From contig DYHW01000004.1 in NCBI GenBank assembly GCA_020723965.1, positions 186,001 to 250,000 on the forward strand: DNA of 64,000 bases. The letters run 5' to 3'. The notes below the pieces were generated by a model that did no database searches, had not been told where the DNA came from, and saw nothing but the letters and a program-made list of their open reading frames with translations. The position numbers and the translations under genes are program-made. This document shows, in pieces, positions 1-8,969 of the stretch. Position 1 is the first letter of the stretch; each line of letters begins with the position of its first letter. The stretch comes from Melioribacter sp. (GTDB lineage: Bacteria; Bacteroidota; Ignavibacteria; Ignavibacteriales; Melioribacteraceae).

Positions 1-61
1 CAATTTTACCTTCAGTGTCGCAGACTGTTATTGCGGCGGTTAATTCTTTTTCCCAATCCAT
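1..61 (-). CDS. PAS-like protein, N-terminal fragment (cut by window edge)
   Basis: Only the first 20 codons are inside the window: an ATG at 61-59 opens a frame reading MDWEKELTAAITVCDTEGKI. The stretch AAITVCDTEGKI resembles the start of a PAS-fold sensor domain of a kind common in Bacteroidota, but 20 residues are too few for certainty. It begins 15 bases after the stop of the TonB receptor upstream and on the same strand, so it is probably the last gene of that operon. No strong Shine-Dalgarno sequence is visible. Confidence 0.45.
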   Translation of the reverse strand, partial: MDWEKELTAAITVCDTEGKI

Positions 62-76
62 ATTATTTTGTTTTTA

Positions 77-2251
77 TTAGAAGAATAATTCTAAACTGAA
101 AGAAGCATTTCTTATTGGTGCTATGTTGCCTATAAACTCAATGTAGTTGTAGTTAAAAATATTTTTTATGTTCAAATAGATTTTTGCAGGCAAGCTGGTA
201 ACTAAAAAATTATAGCCAACCATTACATCGGCAACATAAACCTGAACTCTTTTATCTCCGTCCGGTATCAAAACAAGCGGCGGTTGTGTTAATGCAAAAT
301 CTATTTCTTCAACTTTGCTCCAATACCTAAAATCAATTCCAAAATCAAACGGCGCCGGCGAATAACGAACTTGAGCATATAAAATATTTCTTGGCCGATA
401 TTTCATTGCTTTATTATGTTCGATATCGCGAGACCACATGTAATTGTATCCGGCTGAAAGTTGTAATTCGGCTGGAATTATAGACCAATCTGTTATCAAT
501 TCCACTCCCTGAATGCGTGCGCGGCTCAAATTTATAAATTGTATATCTCCTTCTTTTGTAAGATTCGGTTCGATGAAATTATCATAATCGGTTTGATAAA
601 AAGCGAGATCGAAAAAGAGATTTTGAGAATAAAAATAATTGGCGCCCGCTTCAAAAGAAATGCTCTTTTCCGAGGTCAAGTTCGGGTTCTCCTTGACGCT
701 AATACCGCCGCCAACTGCCGCAGATGTAAAAACTTCTGCCGGAGTTGGCGCTCTGAAGCCCGTTCCTATTGACGAACGGAGAATAAAATCTTTTGTGAGT
801 TTGAAATTCAAACCTGCGCGTGGTGTAAATGCACCCTTCCCCGGAATTGTATCAAGTTTGATGAAATCATATCTCAAACCTATTGTTGCAATCAATTCGG
901 GTGTTATCTTCAATTCTGTTTGAGCGTATGCGCCTGCGTTAGAGAAAAATGGATTCTTAAAAATGTTCGATTTTACTTTTGCATATGATGCTTCTACACC
1001 GCTAGTTAGCAAAAAGGAATTGGAAAATTTGTAATTAGTAAAAGCTTCGCCACGAATAAGAGTTGCTGTTGATGCGGTGTACTCTTTACCATATCCCTCA
1101 AACTTTGTGCGGTAAAGACTGGTTTTGAGTTCTGCCGAAAAAGAGCTGTTGAAATGATGATGATAGATTAAGCCACTTAAAAATCTATTTGATTTAACAA
1201 TGTTGCCCAATGAAGATGTATCAATTAAAGCGTTTTCCCGCAAATCAGACCAATAAAGAAAGTTGCCTCTATTTTGATTTAGGAAATTGAAAAAGAATGT
1301 CAAATAGTTGTTTTGCGAAAAACTGTAATTAAGCTTTGCATATGTTATATAGCGTTTGAAATAATCGTTTTTACGGTAGCCGTTGTTATCAAATTTTTTA
1401 AGAGAAATTGTGTAACCAAGATTTTCGTAAGAGTTAGAGTGTGTAAGTTCAACGCCATAAAATTCTCTGAATGACTTACTCCAATTCCACAATTTATAAG
1501 CAGGGTTGTCGTATCCTCCAATATAAGTTCTAAAGTTAGTTATCGGGTTTTTGACTACAGACTTAGTAATTATGTTTATCACTCCGCCAATAGCAGTAGA
1601 GCCATAAAGCGAGCTTGCCGGACCTTTAATTACTTCCACTCTTTCGATATCTGCAATCGGAATCATCTCCCAAACAATGTCTCCTGTATCGCCGGAATAG
1701 ATCGGAATTCCGTTTATAGCAACAAGAACTCGCGCACCTGCTCCGCGGCTGTATCCGCTTGAACCGCGTATGCTTGGTTGTTCAAGCGTCATTTGTACAC
1801 CGGGCACATGGCGAAGCATCTCATCAAACGTCTGATAATTTTTACGAGTGATAACATCCGGTTGAATTACTACAGTGCTGACTGTGAGATCCTGAATTTT
1901 CTGTTCATACTTTCCGGCGCTCACTATTATCTGTTCGGTCTCAATAACCGTTTCTCTCAAAACAATAGTAAGCGAAGCGGGTTTTTCGCTTATAGTAACA
2001 GAAACGGTTTTCTTTTCGTAACCAATAGAAGAAATTTGTAAAGTGTATTTACCGTAAGGGAGATTATATATTTCAAAAAATCCGGTTTCATTTGCAGCGG
2101 CGCCAAAATTAGTCCCGAGAACAATTACATTTGCCCCAATAATTGGCTGCGCTTTATCGCTTATAACTTTTCCTTTTATTTGTCCCCCTTGCGCAAACAA
2201 ATTTGCAGAGGAAAAAATGATCAGAATGAAAAATATTTTTTTCATAATCAT
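77..2251 (-). CDS. TonB-dependent receptor with carboxypeptidase-regulatory-like domain
   Basis: Outer-membrane active transporter of 724 residues. A signal peptide (MKKIFFILIIF... ending LFAQ) is followed by a carboxypeptidase-regulatory-like beta-sandwich (about residues 22-105), a TonB plug containing NGIPIYSGDTGD, VEVIKGPASSLYGS and GGVINIITK (about 130-235), and a 22-strand-type barrel ending in an aromatic residue (SLELFF). The plug is of the BtuB/siderophore type. The substrate cannot be read from the sequence. Two Met codons lie three codons apart (2251 and 2245); the second gives the more usual MKKIFF signal start, and neither has a clear ribosome binding site. It lies 20 bases after a lipoprotein gene and 15 before a PAS-like gene, all on the same strand, suggesting one operon. 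Confidence 0.9.
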   Translation of the reverse strand: MIMKKIFFILIIFSSANLFAQGGQIKGKVISDKAQPIIGANVIVLGTNFGAAANETGFFEIYNLPYGKYTLQISSIGYEKKTVSVTISEKPASLTIVLRETVIETEQIIVSAGKYEQKIQDLTVSTVVIQPDVITRKNYQTFDEMLRHVPGVQMTLEQPSIRGSSGYSRGAGARVLVAINGIPIYSGDTGDIVWEMIPIADIERVEVIKGPASSLYGSTAIGGVINIITKSVVKNPITNFRTYIGGYDNPAYKLWNWSKSFREFYGVELTHSNSYENLGYTISLKKFDNNGYRKNDYFKRYITYAKLNYSFSQNNYLTFFFNFLNQNRGNFLYWSDLRENALIDTSSLGNIVKSNRFLSGLIYHHHFNSSFSAELKTSLYRTKFEGYGKEYTASTATLIRGEAFTNYKFSNSFLLTSGVEASYAKVKSNIFKNPFFSNAGAYAQTELKITPELIATIGLRYDFIKLDTIPGKGAFTPRAGLNFKLTKDFILRSSIGTGFRAPTPAEVFTSAAVGGGISVKENPNLTSEKSISFEAGANYFYSQNLFFDLAFYQTDYDNFIEPNLTKEGDIQFINLSRARIQGVELITDWSIIPAELQLSAGYNYMWSRDIEHNKAMKYRPRNILYAQVRYSPAPFDFGIDFRYWSKVEEIDFALTQPPLVLIPDGDKRVQVYVADVMVGYNFLVTSLPAKIYLNIKNIFNYNYIEFIGNIAPIRNASFSLELFF

Positions 2252-2271
2252 ATTTTTATTGTTTAAGAAAA

Positions 2272-2796
2272 TTAGTTAGCGCCGGGCGGCTGTGGCGGCG
2301 GATTTCTGAAATTAACAATAATATCCACGCCTTCCGTTATTTTTCCCGGTTCGAGCAATAATTTTTTTATTCTATTTTGATCGCCCCCTTCGCAGTAAAC
2401 ACCAACAACAAACCAATCTTTCCGTTCAAATGTTATTAGCGGAGTGTAAGACTGGGCTACAACAAGATAAGAATAACTTCCGGGCACCAGTTTGAAAATT
2501 GCACTGTAAGGACTTTCAATTGACTTGTAAAAATATTCCTTGCTGTTGTAAGGAATGGAATCGGACACAAAACTTAAGTTTGGAATGAAAAAATCGTCTG
2601 CGGTTTTTATTTCATTTTTAAAAACAACAAGATGAGTTCGTTTAACGCCAATAGGCCAGCTGCCATTAAATGTAACTTTGCCGCTAAATCCTGCAGCTCC
2701 CAGCGGTTCTGTCGCTGGTTCTATTCCTCCATCACAAGAGATAAAAAGCAGTGAAATAAAAATCGGAAGAAAAAATAAAAAGTTTTTTAGTGTCAT
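2272..2796 (-). CDS. putative lipoprotein next to TonB receptor
   Basis: Small secreted protein of about 174 residues. Its N-terminus is a hydrophobic signal with lipobox LFISC, so the Cys is probably lipidated and the protein anchored in the envelope. The remainder looks like a beta-rich domain (FSGKVTFNGSWP..., LVPGSYSYLVVAQ) and ends in a Pro-rich tail. I chose the ATG at 2796 because AGAGGG sits nine bases upstream; the frame is also open from a TTG three codons earlier. It is immediately upstream of and co-directional with the TonB receptor, which suggests an accessory surface protein. I do not recognise a named family. Confidence 0.65.
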   Translation of the reverse strand: MTLKNFLFFLPIFISLLFISCDGGIEPATEPLGAAGFSGKVTFNGSWPIGVKRTHLVVFKNEIKTADDFFIPNLSFVSDSIPYNSKEYFYKSIESPYSAIFKLVPGSYSYLVVAQSYTPLITFERKDWFVVGVYCEGGDQNRIKKLLLEPGKITEGVDIIVNFRNPPPQPPGAN

Positions 2797-3149
2797 TAAA
2801 ATCAACCCTCTGCATAAGCTGTTAAAATATAAGAGAAGAAAAAGAACTTTTCATTAAATAATTACATTACAAAAAAAATAAATCGAGTAAATTTTAAGTA
2901 AATGAATTATTCCTGCGTACGCTGGCATTCAGTATCTGGATTCCGGCATTCGCCGGAATGACGCTTCTAGCGGCGAGGCATTAAACCCATAAGTGAATAA
3001 AAATTACACTACAAATAATTTGGCGCTGCTAATACATAAAATCCGAGCAGGTTAAAACTTATCCCTTTTATACTTTTGACTATGCATACAAAACCGTATT
3101 CAATCTTTTTAAAATCTTTTCGATAATATTATAAAAATTAGATTGAAAT
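2797..3149. other. intergenic region with palindromic repeat
   Basis: This 353-base gap separates divergent genes. I see no credible coding frame. It contains an 8-base perfect palindrome (GCGTACGC, 2915-2922) and a perfect 8-bp hairpin (2940-2959, listed separately). A match to TAnnTTTG lies at 3071-3078, upstream of the plus-strand gene, but has no -33 partner at the expected distance. Confidence 0.5.
2940..2963. repeat. REP-like hairpin (ATTCCGGC / GCCGGAAT)
   Basis: ATTCCGGC (2940-2947), a four-base loop and GCCGGAAT (2952-2959) form a perfect 8-bp inverted repeat, followed by GACG. It is GC-rich in an AT-rich spacer and not followed by a T run, so it looks more like an interspersed palindromic repeat than a terminator. 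Only one copy of this exact form was noticed in the window. Confidence 0.5.
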
Positions 3150-3518
3150 ATGCGACCTGTTAATAATGCAAAATATTTTCAAAACGTGCTTACAACAAAC
3201 CTTAAAGGAAAAAAAATAGAAAAAATCACGCCGCCTCAAGATTCGATAAAAATTTCCAATACATCAAAAGCATTTGCAAAACTTGATAAATTTTTAAACC
3301 TCGGCAGACCAGACAGACTTGATATTGATGATTTAAACGAAGCCGAAAAGAAAGAATTCTTAAAGATGTTATCTTATTTGCTTAAGCGCGGTATTATTGG
3401 CTATGAAGTTCTAGAAGTGAACGGAAAACCAGAAAAGCACTACATTGTTAATCAAATTGGAAACGAACGGATTTACGGAGCTAAACTTTTTAAGAAGAAA
3501 GGTTACTACAAAGATTAG
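3150..3518 (+). CDS. hypothetical protein, 122 residues
   Basis: I do not recognise this protein. It is soluble and highly charged, with no signal peptide or membrane segment. The N-terminal third is basic and polar (LKGKKIEKITPPQDSIK). The middle carries acidic helices (LDIDDLNEAEKKEFLKML), and the C-terminal part (RGIIGYEVLEVNGKPEKHY) could form a small beta element. Its stop overlaps by four bases with the stop of the convergent 170-residue gene. Codon use resembles its neighbours, which favours a real gene. Confidence 0.55.
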   Translation: MRPVNNAKYFQNVLTTNLKGKKIEKITPPQDSIKISNTSKAFAKLDKFLNLGRPDRLDIDDLNEAEKKEFLKMLSYLLKRGIIGYEVLEVNGKPEKHYIVNQIGNERIYGAKLFKKKGYYKD

Positions 3519-4027
3519 ATAACAAGATTTACAAGTATTCCCGGCTGCTTTTTGAGCCCAAGACGATAAGTGTTGTTAATTCTTTCCTGCCAAAGGGCTA
3601 CAGAATTTTTTAATCTATTTTTATCCGCGTTGGTTTTTCGATCTGTTATCACTATATAATATCCCTCGCCGGCAAAAGAGTTTCTTACTTTTTCGTAATC
3701 ATCAGTTTCAGTTAATTCAATGATATTTTCCGAATCTTTTTCGTAATCAAACTTTTTAATTTTATTAGTTTCGTTATATGCTTTGATAGTTCCGAGAAGT
3801 TTGGCGGCTGGCGTATTTTGCTGCAGGCGTAAATTATAGTCTTCAATTGATCGATTCTCATCAAGCTTTTCCGAAACCACCGTTTCTCTTTGAGCTTTGG
3901 CAGTAGATTTTAGAAAAGTCTTTTCATCCAGTTCTAATTTTATATTATTGTTCTTGCGGATGCTATTTGCATTAGAGTTCAGATATTCTAGATAGGCAGG
4001 ATTGGTATTTATTGAGTTTGCAAACAT
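3515..4027 (-). CDS. hypothetical protein, 170 residues
   Basis: Unrecognised. It is a soluble polar protein without signal peptide, Asn-rich at the start (FANSINTNPAYLEYLNSNAN), then helical and charged, ending in a possible alpha/beta region (GEGYYIVITDRKTNADKNRL... LWQERINNTYRLG). It is convergent with the 122-residue gene, overlapping it by four bases at the 3' ends, so the two transcripts could be antisense to each other. No terminator hairpin separates them. Confidence 0.5.
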   Translation of the reverse strand: MFANSINTNPAYLEYLNSNANSIRKNNNIKLELDEKTFLKSTAKAQRETVVSEKLDENRSIEDYNLRLQQNTPAAKLLGTIKAYNETNKIKKFDYEKDSENIIELTETDDYEKVRNSFAGEGYYIVITDRKTNADKNRLKNSVALWQERINNTYRLGLKKQPGILVNLVI

Positions 4028-4306
4028 ACTTTCCTGTGATTGCTAACTAATTATAGTTTTAATCTCTGTATAATTCAAATAAATTTTAGAACATCTGCCG
4101 AGCCGCAAAAGTTCCGCAACCTTTTGGGTATTTATATTACATACAATACATTGGCGCTTTTCTATGTTTTCCTATTTATCTTCTCTGCATCTAAGTGAAT
4201 TAGCCCATTAGAACATCGAAATTGATTATCGAAAAGCGCTCATCTCTCTTTTTTTCACCGGTATTCTTTTCTATTTTTGTCCCCAACAAAAAATGACTGG
4301 ATATAA

Positions 4307-6454
4307 TTGAACTCAAAAACAAAAATCTTTTTCATAAATATTATTTTAATAATTGCAGTTGCAAATTTTGCTGCAATTACAGCTCAAAATAAAACAGCGC
4401 AAGCCGTGCGCGTACAGACCGCTCCTAAACTTGATGGATTCTTGAATGATGATGTATGGAGCAAAGCGATTCTCATCAACGATTTTACACAGCGCGAACC
4501 AACAAGCGGCGTAAAACCATCTTTTCAAACAGATGTTAGAATTATCTACGATGACGAAAACCTCTACATAGGCGTTATGTGCTACGATAACGAACCCGAA
4601 AAGCTAATTGCCCGCGAATTAAAATGGGATGGTAGAATTAGCGCCGATGACAACATAAAAATTTTATTCGATACATTTAACGATAACCGTTCTGCATATT
4701 GGTTTGGAATAAATTCGCTCGGCGCTCAAAATGATGCGCTTCTTACCGGGTTTGAATTTAGAGATTTTAATCAGGATTGGGATGCGGTTTGGGAAGTGGA
4801 AACACAAATATTAGATAACGGATGGAGCGCTGAACTAAGATTTCCTTTTTCGTCCTTTAAATTCTACGATAAAGAAGAGCAGGTTTGGGGATTCAATATT
4901 CAGAGAGATATTAGGCGCTTGAATGAAGAAACGCTTTGGACTTCGTATGGGCAGAATCAGGGATTATTAAAAATTGCAGAAGCGGGTGATCTTGTTGGTT
5001 TGAAAAATATTAAACGGGGCAGTCCGGTTTATCTGATGCCATACTTTATAGCCGGGGCACATTTAAAAAACGGCGATAAAACTTATGTGCACGAGCCCGG
5101 ACTTGATATAAAATATGGAATAGGCGAAACGCTTTCGCTAGATGTTACTATCAATACAGATTTTGCACAAGTTGAGGCAGATAGAGCAAGAATTAATCTT
5201 ACCCGGTTTCCACTTTTCTTTCCGGAAAAAAGAGATTTCTTTTTAGAGGGGATGAAAACTTTTGATTTTCCCCTCGGCTTTCGCAATCAACTTTTTTACA
5301 GCAGAAGAATTGGAATTAGCGGCGGTAAAGAAATTCCTATTATTGCAGGCGCAAAATTAGTTGGCAGAGTCGGCAATTTTGAAGTTGGAGCAATAAATAT
5401 GCAGGCGGCAGAAACAGCCGAAGTTCAGACCACAAATTTTAGCACTACGCGCGTTAAATATGATCTGTTCAATCAATCATATATCGGCTTTCTTTTAACA
5501 AATAAAATGCACGCAGACGGTTACAACAGAGCTTTTGGAGGCGACTTAAATTTTTCATTCAATAATTTTCTTAGTGATAAAAATTTAGTAATTCGAGCGA
5601 GCGTAGCAAAATCGGACCAGAAGAATAATGCAAAAAATTCTTGGGGCGGAAATTTCTTTATTGATTATCCGAACGATCTAATAGATATGTTTGCCGGATA
5701 TAGATTTCTTCAATCGAATTTTAATCCAGAAATGGGTTTTCTTTCACGTAAGGGCGTTCAAGAAATTACTTATCGCTTTCAACTTTCCCCCAGAGTTAAT
5801 TGGGACGGAATTAGAAAATTAAATTTTGATATTATGGAAACCAATATGGTTTATGATAAAAATGGAATTCTTCAAACAGCGTCTTGGGGTATTTCTCCAT
5901 TTGGAATTAGCACTGATGCCGGTGATAACATTAGTTTTCAGATTAACAGATCTTTCGATAGACTGATATCGGAATTCAACATTTTCGAAAACCAAACAAT
6001 TAAAATGGGCACTTATTGGTTTACAAGTTTTCAAGTAGAAGCAAGAACTTCCCAAAGCAGAGATATTGCAATCGGATTAAATCTTTCCACCGGTAATTTT
6101 TATAACGGAACTAAAACATCATTCTCCACTAATTATTCGTTAACTGTTGGGCAGCACTTTACCTTTTTGGGCGATTATTCTTATAACAGCATATCAATTG
6201 AAAAGAACAATTTTACCACAAGCGAAATTGGCGGCAGAATCAGTTATGATTTTTCAACGCGTCTTGCCTCATCTGTATTTGCTCAGTGGAATAACGAAGC
6301 GGACCAAGTTAATATGAACTATCGCTTAAATTGGAAACCAAAAATTGGAAGCGATTTTTATCTTGTTATTAATCAGGTTCTTTCAACAGAAAACAAAATC
6401 AAATCGAAAGATTTTGCAGTACTCGCAAAAGCTGTTTGGATGATAATCATTTAG
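4307..6454 (+). CDS. DUF5916 outer-membrane protein with CBM9-like N-terminal domain
   Basis: 715-residue secreted protein. After a signal peptide there is a carbohydrate-binding family 9-like domain (about residues 35-210: APKLDGFLNDDVW, VRIIYDDENLYIGV, DDNIKILFDTFNDNR). A long beta-barrel-like DUF5916 region follows (about 235-715, with FFPEKRDFFLEG near residue 305). Members of this family are common in Bacteroidota and Gemmatimonadota. Their function is not established; they are thought to be outer-membrane proteins. The start is a TTG at 4307, the only in-frame start that keeps the whole signal peptide; a TATTTTTG box lies at 4272-4279 but lacks a -33 partner. A hairpin follows the stop. 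Confidence 0.8.
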   Translation: MNSKTKIFFINIILIIAVANFAAITAQNKTAQAVRVQTAPKLDGFLNDDVWSKAILINDFTQREPTSGVKPSFQTDVRIIYDDENLYIGVMCYDNEPEKLIARELKWDGRISADDNIKILFDTFNDNRSAYWFGINSLGAQNDALLTGFEFRDFNQDWDAVWEVETQILDNGWSAELRFPFSSFKFYDKEEQVWGFNIQRDIRRLNEETLWTSYGQNQGLLKIAEAGDLVGLKNIKRGSPVYLMPYFIAGAHLKNGDKTYVHEPGLDIKYGIGETLSLDVTINTDFAQVEADRARINLTRFPLFFPEKRDFFLEGMKTFDFPLGFRNQLFYSRRIGISGGKEIPIIAGAKLVGRVGNFEVGAINMQAAETAEVQTTNFSTTRVKYDLFNQSYIGFLLTNKMHADGYNRAFGGDLNFSFNNFLSDKNLVIRASVAKSDQKNNAKNSWGGNFFIDYPNDLIDMFAGYRFLQSNFNPEMGFLSRKGVQEITYRFQLSPRVNWDGIRKLNFDIMETNMVYDKNGILQTASWGISPFGISTDAGDNISFQINRSFDRLISEFNIFENQTIKMGTYWFTSFQVEARTSQSRDIAIGLNLSTGNFYNGTKTSFSTNYSLTVGQHFTFLGDYSYNSISIEKNNFTTSEIGGRISYDFSTRLASSVFAQWNNEADQVNMNYRLNWKPKIGSDFYLVINQVLSTENKIKSKDFAVLAKAVWMIII

Positions 6455-6463
6455 CGTAGAATG

Positions 6464-6516
6464 TAGAACGCAGAGCAAATAATTATTTGCATAAAGATTC
6501 ATCGCTCTGCGTTCTA
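6464..6516. repeat. 13-bp inverted repeat after DUF5916 gene
   Basis: TAGAACGCAGAGC (6464-6476) is matched perfectly by its reverse complement at 6504-6516, with a 27-base loop that itself contains the palindrome AAATAATTATTT (6477-6488). There is no T run directly after the stem, so a simple intrinsic terminator is unlikely. It may be a REP-type element or an mRNA stabilising hairpin between the DUF5916 gene and the sbtA-like gene. Confidence 0.6.
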
Positions 6517-6545
6517 TGCTCAATAAATTGTAAAGGAAGATAATT

Positions 6546-7541
6546 TTGAATGAACTAATTCAAAACGGAATTTCAAATCTTAACACGCCTGGCATTTTAT
6601 TTTTTGTTCTGGGGTTTGTGGCTGCTGTTATAAGATCCGAAATAAAAGTGCCCGATTCAATCGTAAAAATTCTCTCGATCTTTTTGATGATGGCTATCGG
6701 CTTTAAAGGCGGATTTGAAATTTCAAAAAATGGCTTTGAAGGAAATTTAATCTACTCGATCATTATATCGTTCTTGATTGGCGTAATAACTCCAACAATA
6801 GTTTTTTTTACTCTAATAAAATTATTAAAGGGTGATGTGATAAACTCCGGCGCAATTGCGGCTCATTACGGTTCGGTTAGCGTAGTTACTTTTATTACCG
6901 CTATTACTTTTTTAGATAGAAGCGGAATAAAATACGACGGCTTTATGGTTGGAATGATGGCTTTAATGGAATCCCCCGCAATTTTTGTTTCGTTATTACT
7001 CGTTAATCTCTTTAAAAAAACTTACAGCAGTGAAACAAGTTTTTTTGATATTGGTAAAGAAGCTCTTTTTAACGGAAGCATTGTTCTTCTATTCGGAAGT
7101 TTATTGATAGGATTTATCACAGGAACTAAAGGATATGAATTAACTTCTCCTTTTTTTGTTCATCCTTTTCAAGGCGTGCTCACATTATTTCTTCTTGAAA
7201 TGGGAATGATAGCGGGGAAACGAATAGAAGAGTTTACTAAAGTGGGGTTAAAGCTCGGTCTATTTGCCTTATTGTTTCCTATTGTAAACGGAATTATCGG
7301 CTCTTCGATTGCTGTTATGTTCGGGATTGGCTTAGGCAGTGCAACTTTGTTCGGAGTTCTTGCCGCAAGTTCTTCTTACATCGCCGCACCCGCAGCCGTC
7401 CGTCTTGCTCTTCCTGAAGCTAATCCATCTTACTATATAACTATGTCTCTGGCAATCACTTTCCCTTTTAATATTATTTTGGGAATTCCGCTCTACTATT
7501 CCTTAACAAGTATGTTGCAAAATATTATTGGTGCGTTATGA
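6546..7541 (+). CDS. sbtA: SbtA-family sodium-dependent bicarbonate permease
   Basis: 331-residue inner-membrane protein with about ten hydrophobic segments and the inverted-repeat layout of the SbtA family (sodium-dependent bicarbonate transport superfamily). Recognisable parts are LNTPGILFFVLGFVAA at the start, SILSIFLMMAIGFKGGFE-type sequence in the first half, HYGSVSVVTFITA, and SSYIAAPAAVRLALPEANP in the second half. Its stop overlaps the start of an SbtB/PII-like gene by four bases, which strengthens the call since SbtA is controlled by SbtB in cyanobacteria. The start is TTG at 6546 with AAGGAAG just upstream. The ion and substrate are inferred from the family and not shown here. Confidence 0.8.
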   Translation: MNELIQNGISNLNTPGILFFVLGFVAAVIRSEIKVPDSIVKILSIFLMMAIGFKGGFEISKNGFEGNLIYSIIISFLIGVITPTIVFFTLIKLLKGDVINSGAIAAHYGSVSVVTFITAITFLDRSGIKYDGFMVGMMALMESPAIFVSLLLVNLFKKTYSSETSFFDIGKEALFNGSIVLLFGSLLIGFITGTKGYELTSPFFVHPFQGVLTLFLLEMGMIAGKRIEEFTKVGLKLGLFALLFPIVNGIIGSSIAVMFGIGLGSATLFGVLAASSSYIAAPAAVRLALPEANPSYYITMSLAITFPFNIILGIPLYYSLTSMLQNIIGAL

Positions 7542-7822
7542 AAAAATTAGAAATTATTATTGAATCTGTTGAATTATCTAAAGTGATAAAAGCTATAGAA
7601 AAAGTTGGAGTGCGAGGATACTCTTTGATTAAAGATATATCCGGAATGGGAAAACACGGCAAAAGCGTTTCAACATCTTTGGTTGACGTTAATGAATATA
7701 ATATGCTTGTAATTGTTGACGACGAAGTAAAGATAAATCAGGTAATAGAAAAAGTTAAACCGATCATTAAGATTTACTCCGGTATAATGTTTTTATCCGA
7801 TGCAGAAATTATTTCTTGTTGA
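7538..7822 (+). CDS. sbtB: SbtB/PII-like regulatory protein
   Basis: 94-residue protein with the beta-alpha-beta fold pattern of the PII superfamily: KKLEIIIESVELSKVIKAI, a short T-loop-like stretch around GMGKHGKSVSTSLVD, then NMLVIVDDEVKINQVIEKV. It starts inside the sbtA-like gene (ATGA overlap), so translation is probably coupled. In cyanobacteria SbtB binds adenine nucleotides and gates SbtA. This protein is shorter and lacks the C-terminal CGPxGC redox loop seen in some SbtB proteins, ending with a lone Cys. The role as SbtA regulator is inference from position and fold. Confidence 0.75.
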   Translation: MKKLEIIIESVELSKVIKAIEKVGVRGYSLIKDISGMGKHGKSVSTSLVDVNEYNMLVIVDDEVKINQVIEKVKPIIKIYSGIMFLSDAEIISC

Positions 7823-8063
7823 TAGAGATTTGATATAATAAGAATTTATTTACCCGCCCATAACTTTCTGCATGAAAGCGTTTAGTTTATAACTATTGTT
7901 CTTACTCTTGTTCGTGATCTTGCTCTATTAAAAAGCAAGCATGATTAAGTATAAGACCATAAACAAGAAATACTTAAGCAATTACTTTTACGGAGGAAGA
8001 ATTTTTTCATTAAATATTTCTCAATTCTTTTTTAACTTTCGCTAAATATTTTCGCGACTTGAT

Positions 8064-8936
8064 GTGAAAAATTTTCTTCTTCTCATTGCAATTGGCTGCG
8101 GCATTCTTATGCCGTATGGACACGAATATACTTACCTCATTCGATACCTCTTAATGATAATGCTCTTTTTTTTATTTCTTGAAATAAAAGTTGAGAAAGA
8201 GATAATTCAAAAAATCCATTTTGCAATTCTTGCCGTAATTATTATTACTTCAAATCTGTTTTATATTTTATTAAACCCGATAAATACCGCGTTAGCGCAA
8301 ACTGTATTTATAACAGCTATTGCGCCTACGGCAATTGCTGCCCCTGTTATTATCAGCTTAAAAAAGGGGGAGGTTGAATTTGTTACTTTTTCTCTTTTGT
8401 TGAACAATGTTGTTGTAGCGTTTTTAATTCCATTTCTTCTGCCTCATATAATCAGCAGCACGCACAATATTTCTGTAAGTGAAGTTTTGATGCCGGTAAT
8501 TATAACTATTTTTGTCCCGCTTGTTTTAGCACAAGCGACTAAATATTTTTTGCCGCGTGTTTGGAGCAGTATGATCGGCTGGAAGGATTTTTCTTATTAC
8601 ATATTAGTGTTGAACATTTATCTTGCAGTGTCCGACGCATCTAACTATATAAGAACGGAGCTTCCATCAAATATCGAAATAGTTTTTATAATTGGCGCAG
8701 CATCTGCATTCTTATGTTTTTTCTTCTTTTTTATTGGCGGTATTATAGGAGGCAGTAAATTTAAGGAGGAAGCAAAGCAATCGCTTGGACAAAAGAACAA
8801 TGCTTTTACAATTTGGATTTCGTTAACTTTTATGAGTCCTATTTCATCGCTGGGACCAATATTCTATGTTCTTTTTCAAAATCTTTATATTTCTTTTGAA
8901 CTATACATGATAAAACGAAAAGAACTCATATTATAA
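8064..8936 (+). CDS. BASS-like (bile acid:sodium symporter family) membrane transporter
   Basis: 290-residue membrane protein with about nine or ten hydrophobic segments. The pattern AIAPTAIAAPVIISL with charged GEVEF and the C-terminal SLGQKNNAFTIWISL...SPISSLGPIFYVLFQN fits the BASS superfamily, whose members move organic anions with sodium. The substrate is unknown. The GTG start at 8064 has no good ribosome binding site; a strong GGAGGAAG lies at 7992-7999, but no usable start codon follows it, and an in-frame stop at 8043 prevents upstream extension. The gene follows sbtAB by 241 bases, so shared control is uncertain. Confidence 0.65.
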   Translation: MKNFLLLIAIGCGILMPYGHEYTYLIRYLLMIMLFFLFLEIKVEKEIIQKIHFAILAVIIITSNLFYILLNPINTALAQTVFITAIAPTAIAAPVIISLKKGEVEFVTFSLLLNNVVVAFLIPFLLPHIISSTHNISVSEVLMPVIITIFVPLVLAQATKYFLPRVWSSMIGWKDFSYYILVLNIYLAVSDASNYIRTELPSNIEIVFIIGAASAFLCFFFFFIGGIIGGSKFKEEAKQSLGQKNNAFTIWISLTFMSPISSLGPIFYVLFQNLYISFELYMIKRKELIL

Positions 8937-8969
8937 AAACAGATATTTCTAATAAACATCGAGAATAAA

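Noticed and set aside
7992..7999. GGAGGAAG as ribosome binding site of a hidden gene
   Set aside because: No ATG, GTG or TTG with an open frame follows at usable distance, and an in-frame stop at 8043 separates it from the BASS-like gene.
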